Assembly (NCBI RefSeq): GCF_000204055.1
Contig: NW_006768777.1
Span: 1,510,892 to 1,574,891, forward strand
Length of the DNA stretch: 64,000 nt
Direction of reading: 5' to 3'
From: Melampsora larici-populina 98AG31
Taxonomy: Eukaryota; Basidiomycota; Pucciniomycetes; Pucciniales; Melampsoraceae
The notes beneath the pieces are model-generated. The model did not search any database and was not told the DNA's origin. It was given only the letters and a program-made list of their open reading frames with translations. Below are positions 59,357-64,000 of the stretch, one piece after another (within the stretch, counting starts at the first letter, position 1; every line of letters starts with the position of its first letter). The translations under genes were made by a program, and so were the position numbers.

Positions 59357-59362
59357 AATAAA
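59357..59362 (+). terminator. Probable poly(A) signal of Ran
   Basis: AATAAA lies about 155 bases past the Ran stop codon, in a T-rich setting. Confidence 0.5.
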
Positions 59363-59775
59363 GACCATATATAGGGTATCAAATGAATTAGGTGACGAGA
59401 AATATGGATTTCTCGATTTGTTTTTGGTGTTTCACGAGAAAAAATATATGGCTTCTTTCTGACGTGCGGCTTTTGCCCATGTGTGGGTCCTCAGTCCGAA
59501 AACCGCACGCCTTGACTCATGATGCATTATTGTCAAGTCTCAGGTGTGTGATCTGCCGCAAAGGAGGAGGCGGCTTTGATCTCCTTGTAGAAGGTGCTTC
59601 ACAAGTTATTTCTCATGTCTTTGGCATGCTCTGCTCCCACTATATCATACATCATTATTACTAAAACCACAGTGAATTGTTATGTAACCATGTCCATCAA
59701 GTATGTACTCAAAAGTTGATGCCTTGCCTTGATTTGCCTGCAAAAACTTGTGCCCAAGCTTTTCCCATTTTTTAC

Positions 59776-59930
59776 GGATAATACTAAATCCAGCCCGGTG
59801 CTTGCAACTCTGACCGCCCAGAATTGATCTGTATTCATCATCTGTCCCACGTGGCTGGACATTCCGGTTGGTCGCTTGATATCTCATCAATTTCAGCTTG
59901 TGACTGCCTGCTCTTATCTTGGTCAATCAG
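59776..59930 (-). repeat. Inverted repeat with a protein-like frame (arm 1)
   Basis: The minus strand reads RAGSHKLKLMRYQATNRNVQ, then DDEYRSILGGQSCKHRAGFS, and matches the plus strand at 61610-61765 (EYRSIPGGQSCKHRAGFSII). The frame continues to about 59645 in this arm only. Differences between the arms are often conservative at the protein level. I do not recognise the protein; it is probably part of a transposon or a captured fragment. Confidence 0.6.
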
Positions 59931-59967
59931 ACATGAATGCTGATGTGAAAACAGTTTCCCTCCAGAG

Positions 59968-60948
59968 CAGGGATGCAGGAATGAGTACCGAGTATGAGTA
60001 TATACAGGTATATACTCACACTACAAGAAACATAACATTTTCTGGGCAGAAAATTAAATTATTTGTATACAAAAATCTGGAAAGGTCAGAAACAGAGCAA
60101 AAAATATGAAAAAATATGCATTCTGTTCCTTGGTTTGAGATCTCCAATCTGCATATTTTTCCGTATTTTTGGGGTTCATATTGGTGAGTGTACTAACAAT
60201 AAACCCTCATAATCACCAGATTACCACCTGTAACAGATGCTGGAATTTGGCTGATCAATGCTGAGAGAAAATTTTGATTACTACAAAACCCCATAACTTT
60301 GTCAATTCTGGCTCAAAACACTCGATTTTGAGTGCATTGGAAAGCTGGTATTTGCCTGAAGATAGTTCATAAATAAACCAAATACGTGGCGGGCCTGAAA
60401 AGAAAGATATCCCCAATGAAATCAAATTTCACATATCATTGAATAGAATGTCAGCCATTGGGATTACACATTTTGAGTCAATACGAAAGTTGTAGTTCAG
60501 GAATTCAGCTTTCTAATGCACCCAAAATCGAGTGTTTTGAGCCAGAATTGACAAAGTTATGGGGTTTTATAGTAATCAAAACTTTCTCTCAGCACTGATC
60601 AGCCAAATTCCAGCATCTGTTACAGGTGGTAATCTGGTGATTATGAGGGTTTATTGTTAGTACACTCACCAATATGAACCCCAAAAATACGGAAAAATAT
60701 GCAGATTGGAGATCTCATACCAAGGAACAGGATGCATATTTTTTCACATTTTTTGCTCTGTTTCTGACCTTTCCAGATTTTTGTATACAAATAATTTAAT
60801 TTTCTGCCCAGAAAATGTTATGTTTCTTGTAGTGTCAACTGATACTCACTTTGTACGGGTTTACAGGGCCAAAAATAGGCAAAAATACTCAGTATACTCA
60901 ATAATACTCACTTTCCTGAGTAAACTCATACTCACTCCTGCATCCCTG
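59968..60948. mobile_element. hAT-type MITE, 8-bp duplication, split by CACTA insert
   Basis: Ends CAGGGATGCAGGA... and ...TCCTGCATCCCTG are inverted, with an 8-bp direct repeat CTCCAGAG on both sides (59960-59967 and 60949-60956). An 8-bp target and CAGGG ends are typical of hAT. Without the CACTA insert the element is about 160 bp. Confidence 0.88.
60019..60834. mobile_element. CACTA-type fold-back MITE, 816 bp, TCA duplication
   Basis: The ends are CACTACAAGAAA and TTTCTTGTAGTG, the canonical CACTA terminus. Long inverted arms of over 300 bp make it nearly a complete hairpin. A 3-bp direct repeat TCA flanks it (60016-60018 and 60835-60837). It carries no coding sequence and lies inside the hAT MITE. 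Confidence 0.93.
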
Positions 60949-60956
60949 CTCCAGAG

Positions 60957-61230
60957 GCAGGGACGTCCCCTTGCCTGTATCATGTGAGTATGCAATCATG
61001 AGAAAACCCAAAACTCTTGATTTTGATGGGACAACATGGTGTCCAGCTTGAGTGTGGCCTTCTGGGTCCACTGTGACTTCTATCAAGAAACATCAACGGG
61101 TGTTTGATCTCATGTTATAAGGTGAAAGTGGACCTTGAACTCAAAATCAGAGTAGCTATATGTATTGTCATCAGCAAAAACAAATGGCATCCTGAAAAGT
61201 TGCATTACGGCCCTTTGAGGCAATTGCAAT
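60957..61230. other. Unassigned DNA between two MITEs
   Basis: No gene, repeat arm or regulatory motif could be assigned in this stretch. Confidence 0.4.
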
Positions 61231-61232
61231 TA

Positions 61233-61380
61233 CGGGATACAAAGTAGAAGCCAGGCACGTGCCCACCCAGATTATTTTTGGCAGTAAATTTGAATTCTGG
61301 GCCCGGACTTTTGCCCAGAAAATCAAAATTTACTGCCAAAATAATTCCGGGCACATGCCCGGATTCTACTCTGGATCCCG
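61233..61380. mobile_element. 148-bp palindromic MITE-like element
   Basis: The arms pair over most of the length: CGGGATACAAAGTAGAAGCC... against ...GGATTCTACTCTGGATCCCG, continuing through TTTTGGCAGTAAATTT-like strings. A target duplication is not clear. Confidence 0.65.
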
Positions 61381-61609
61381 CAAATGTAAAGCAATGTAAA
61401 CAATCCAAGTATGACTGATTGAAGTAATACGGTTCCCCTTTGAAGAGTCATCCCCACTCATCTACACATCACATTTTTTTTACATATACCCTGTGCTTTT
61501 CCGACCAAGTTTTCTGATGAATGTTGTAACACTATATTCATCAAAACTGTGTCCAATCAAGATTGAGAAATTGAGAGAGGACTATGAATTCACATCCTCA
61601 TGCATTTGA

Positions 61610-61765
61610 CGGAACTAAGAGCGGGCAGTCACGAGCTGAAATCAATGAAATTTCAAGCGACCAACCAGAATGTCAAGCCACACAGGACAGAAGATGAATA
61701 CAGATCAATTCCGGGCGGTCAGAGTTGCAAGCACCGGGCTGGATTTAGTATCATCCTTTTTTACA
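61610..61765 (+). repeat. Inverted repeat with a protein-like frame (arm 2)
   Basis: Partner of 59776-59930 in opposite orientation. The homology ends after AGFSII, and the following 100 bases are unrelated to arm 1. Confidence 0.6.
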
Positions 61766-61769
61766 GTGG

Positions 61770-62190
61770 CTGGTTAGTCAAGGCTCAAGTATTGTGGGGT
61801 ACACTGATTTGTGCCATGAGTTGTACCTGCACTTGGAGGTTGGCCCACCCAGAAATCAAGCCTTTGTGGTTGGGGTTCCTGTAAGTCTCTCCCTGTGGTT
61901 GGGGAATGTCAGCCCCCAAGGTGTGACAAAGTTGCAACCAAAGTAGCTTCGAAGAGTTATAACATTATAATAACAATAATACTACAGCCCTTTGCATAAT
62001 TGAAGACTTTGGAGAAAAAAAACCTTGAGTTTTCAAAAAAGAAACCTCAAGTTTTTTCAAAAAGTGACCGAGTTTTTTCAAAAACTGGGCAAGAGGTTGA
62101 TTCAATCAATTGATATAACCATCACGAAAAAACTTGATTCCTCTTGCTTTGAGCTCAAGCATTATTTGTAGCTCATTTTGATGACAACTT
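61770..62190. other. No gene recognised
   Basis: Contains several AAAACTTGAGTTTTTTC-like direct repeats at about 62015-62095. No open frame of note. Confidence 0.35.
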
Positions 62191-62191
62191 C

Positions 62192-62327
62192 GGTGGCACG
62201 GCTAAGCTAAGTTAGCGCTTAGCGGTGCATTAGCTTAGTGATTTTTTATTGCTAATTTTTCCTTAGCGGCTTCTAGCGAAGCTAAGCCAAGGTGGCAAAA
62301 ATCCTTAGCTTAGCTTAGCAAGCCACC
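62192..62327. mobile_element. 136-bp MITE-like inverted repeat (TTAGC-rich)
   Basis: Ends GGTGGCACGGCTAAGCTAAG... and ...CTTAGCTTAGCAAGCCACC are inverted, and the interior is built from TTAGCGG/CTTAGC strings. Similar TAGCGG palindromes occur at about 11199 and 11965, so this may be a family. No target duplication was identified. Confidence 0.6.
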
Positions 62328-62748
62328 TTTGATCACAATCTATCACCTTGTACGGATATCCTCTTCTCAAGTATCTACTATTTGATGAATTCATTGCAAT
62401 TATTTTATTAAATTTGTCAGCTCTTCTGGCTTGAATTATCACGGAATTCTACCATTGGATTTGTCTGTTTGACCTTATCACACAAGGTCAAACAAATTCC
62501 TTTGCTACATCAACACAAGGGAATATCAACCAATAAATTCAATGCATTTGAAGCCACTGAACAATGCATAACTTGAGTTGAATCAAAGAGCTTCTGAGGC
62601 CTCAGCAGGCCTTAGCCTATTAGATCCTCACTTTCAACCCTTCTTTCTTTTTCAACCAAAAAGAATCATCAAGTTTACTACAATCACAACCCAACTTCAA
62701 TAAATCTCAAACCAACTTGTAACAAATTACTCTCAAGATAATCTCAAC

Positions 62749-62791
62749 ATGTCTTATAATGATATTGGACTCACTACTCCTCATGGTTCAG
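62749..62791 (+). CDS. First exon of a CWC21/SRRM2-like splicing factor
   Basis: The 43-nt exon reads MSYNDIGLTTPHGSG and ends in a GT donor in phase 1. This matches the very conserved start of the cwf21/SRRM2 family (spliceosome B-act complex), where the next residues are TNGYVQRN. I could not find that next exon in the remaining 1.2 kb, which holds repeat DNA. The gene is therefore either split by a long intron reaching past the window, or broken by insertion. A leader rich in CAA and CTTTC precedes the ATG. Confidence 0.6.
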
Positions 62792-62799
62792 GTTAGTGA

Positions 62800-63245
62800 A
62801 TCAAAGCATAATCACAGCCCCCATCTACTGGGCTCCGGCAGGCCGGAGACTACTACAACTTCTTGAAAGCTTCATCAAAGCTTCAGCAAGTTTTCAAAAG
62901 GACTTTAAAATAATATCATGTGGGGCCTCAGCCTGAGCCCCGGAACCAACACCCCAAACACCCCAAGGGTTCCCCAAACCCCAAACCCTTGGGGTGTGAT
63001 TTTGGTTAGGCGTTCTGGGATTCCAATAAAACAAGGATCCCGTAGGGTTTGTGGATGGGGCACATAGGCATGAAACCCCCAATCTCTTTTAGGCATCCAG
63101 GATAGGGGTTGGGGAGGCTTCTGAGAGCTGGGTTTTGATAGGTTTGGGGTGGGGTCCAGGCGTGTGGGGGAGTTATTGCACATTTGTTTGGGGTCTGGGT
63201 AGGCCATTACCCAAGGTTTTTGGGTTGGGGCTCAGGCTGAGTGGG
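62800..63245. repeat. Repeat DNA after the CWC21 exon
   Basis: The string around 62815-62862 (CACAGCCCCCA..., GGCCGGAGACTACTACAAC) is related to 4804-4855. From about 62927 to 63240 a G/C-rich element has inverted ends CTCAGCCTGAGCCCC and GGGGCTCAGGCTGAG, with CCCCAAACCCC-type strings inside. The target duplication is unclear. Confidence 0.5.
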
Positions 63246-63249
63246 CCTT

Positions 63250-64000
63250 TTGCCTGTCATACCACAAAAATTCCAATATCATCATATCAACGTTGGACCA
63301 ACTGCGCTTCATTACACTTCAGGCATGGCGGCTGGAGCGCAACTAGAAATCAGCTCCTTGAAATTCCCACATACTGCAGTGCAGCTTTTGTACGCTGCAC
63401 TTTCAGGCGCAGAGAATTTAGACCCCTCACTACAAGTTGAGCAAATGCAGTGCAGCAACATGAAGCACCGCTTACACTTCAAAGCCCACTGCATAGGCTA
63501 AAAAAATTGAAAAGTATAATTTTGAATTGAAAAAGTGCATAGAAACAAAGCACGTGTATAACAAGACAGTAGGCATATAGATAAGTAGGCATAGGCAAAT
63601 AGATCAAAATGGAAAAGGTGGCATAGAACAACATGAAAATCTTGTATGGAGAATAATAAAGAAAACCAACCATTTTTTCTCTTGTGAAGAATGTTACTTC
63701 CTCAAAAACACTTTGTACTCACCAATACCACAAGCCTCCATCAACTTTACAAAATCTTGACCTAAAGGAACCCCCTCAGCCAGCCAAAGCTGAACAGATA
63801 CCTGCCTATCAATAGAAATAACCAACATCCTTCTCCTACTTGCTACACAGACGTCCACTGCTGTTGAAAACATGCTCTCAGGTTCACAGGAAGAACCAGA
63901 ACAGGATTAGTAATCCTTGGCCATAGCAGCAACCACAGGGTATTGGCTGGAATTTGCCTAATGCCCAACCTAACGTCAGGTCGTATTGCGGTAAAATGCA
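63250..64000. other. Unassigned; minus-strand frame near the edge
   Basis: The minus strand at about 63710-63850 reads a protein-like stretch, LVISIDRQVSVQLWLAEG followed by LGQDFVKLMEACGIG, which may be the end of a gene or transposon protein continuing past the window. Nothing else is assigned. Confidence 0.3.

Overview
This is a piece of a basidiomycete genome, most probably a rust fungus (Pucciniales); the clade is inferred. Genes are split by many introns of about 55-100 nt, several coding exons are only 7-28 nt, and much of the window is decayed transposons. The recognisable genes are fungal: a class V chitin synthase with a myosin motor, a hexose transporter, secreted proteins, Ran, an Erv14 cornichon and a splicing factor.

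Layout. 0-9 kb: a broken hAT transposase, an intact cornichon/ERV14 gene (minus strand), the remnant of a small secreted protein gene and a decayed Ty3/gypsy chromovirus with one LTR. 9-18 kb: fold-back elements (a MULE with 9-bp target duplication and 194-bp inverted repeats; a Tc1/mariner MITE), a six-cysteine secreted peptide gene, a second broken ERV14 copy and a candidate secreted protein. 18.4-20.3 kb: a seven-exon alpha/beta hydrolase. 20-26 kb: repeats, including a fold-back element whose two arms are mirrored 40-bp minisatellites. 26.1-37.5 kb is the gene-rich core: the chitin synthase (8 exons, 2062 aa) and a 19-exon sugar transporter, both on the minus strand. 38-48 kb: MITEs and a large hAT relic. 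48-53.8 kb: fragments of host genes (an unidentified one, SEC6, VPS41, an equilibrative nucleoside transporter) packed together between inverted repeats that carry a perfect 20-bp palindrome. 55-59.2 kb: a secreted double-psi beta-barrel protein (10 exons, 246 aa) and Ran (6 exons, 216 aa). 59.7-64 kb: nested MITEs (a CACTA element inside a hAT element) and the lone first exon of a CWC21/SRRM2-like gene.

The intact genes serve cell-wall synthesis, sugar uptake, ER export, nuclear transport and secretion. No operon-like or pathway clustering is seen. The exon chains for ERV14, the hydrolase, the chitin synthase, the transporter, the barrel protein and Ran were built by hand from splice sites and reading phase. 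All close in frame except the transporter, which has one extra base in a T5 run. The most unusual things here are the very short exons, the captured or fused gene fragments and the mirrored-minisatellite fold-back element. I found no CRISPR array, rRNA or convincing tRNA.
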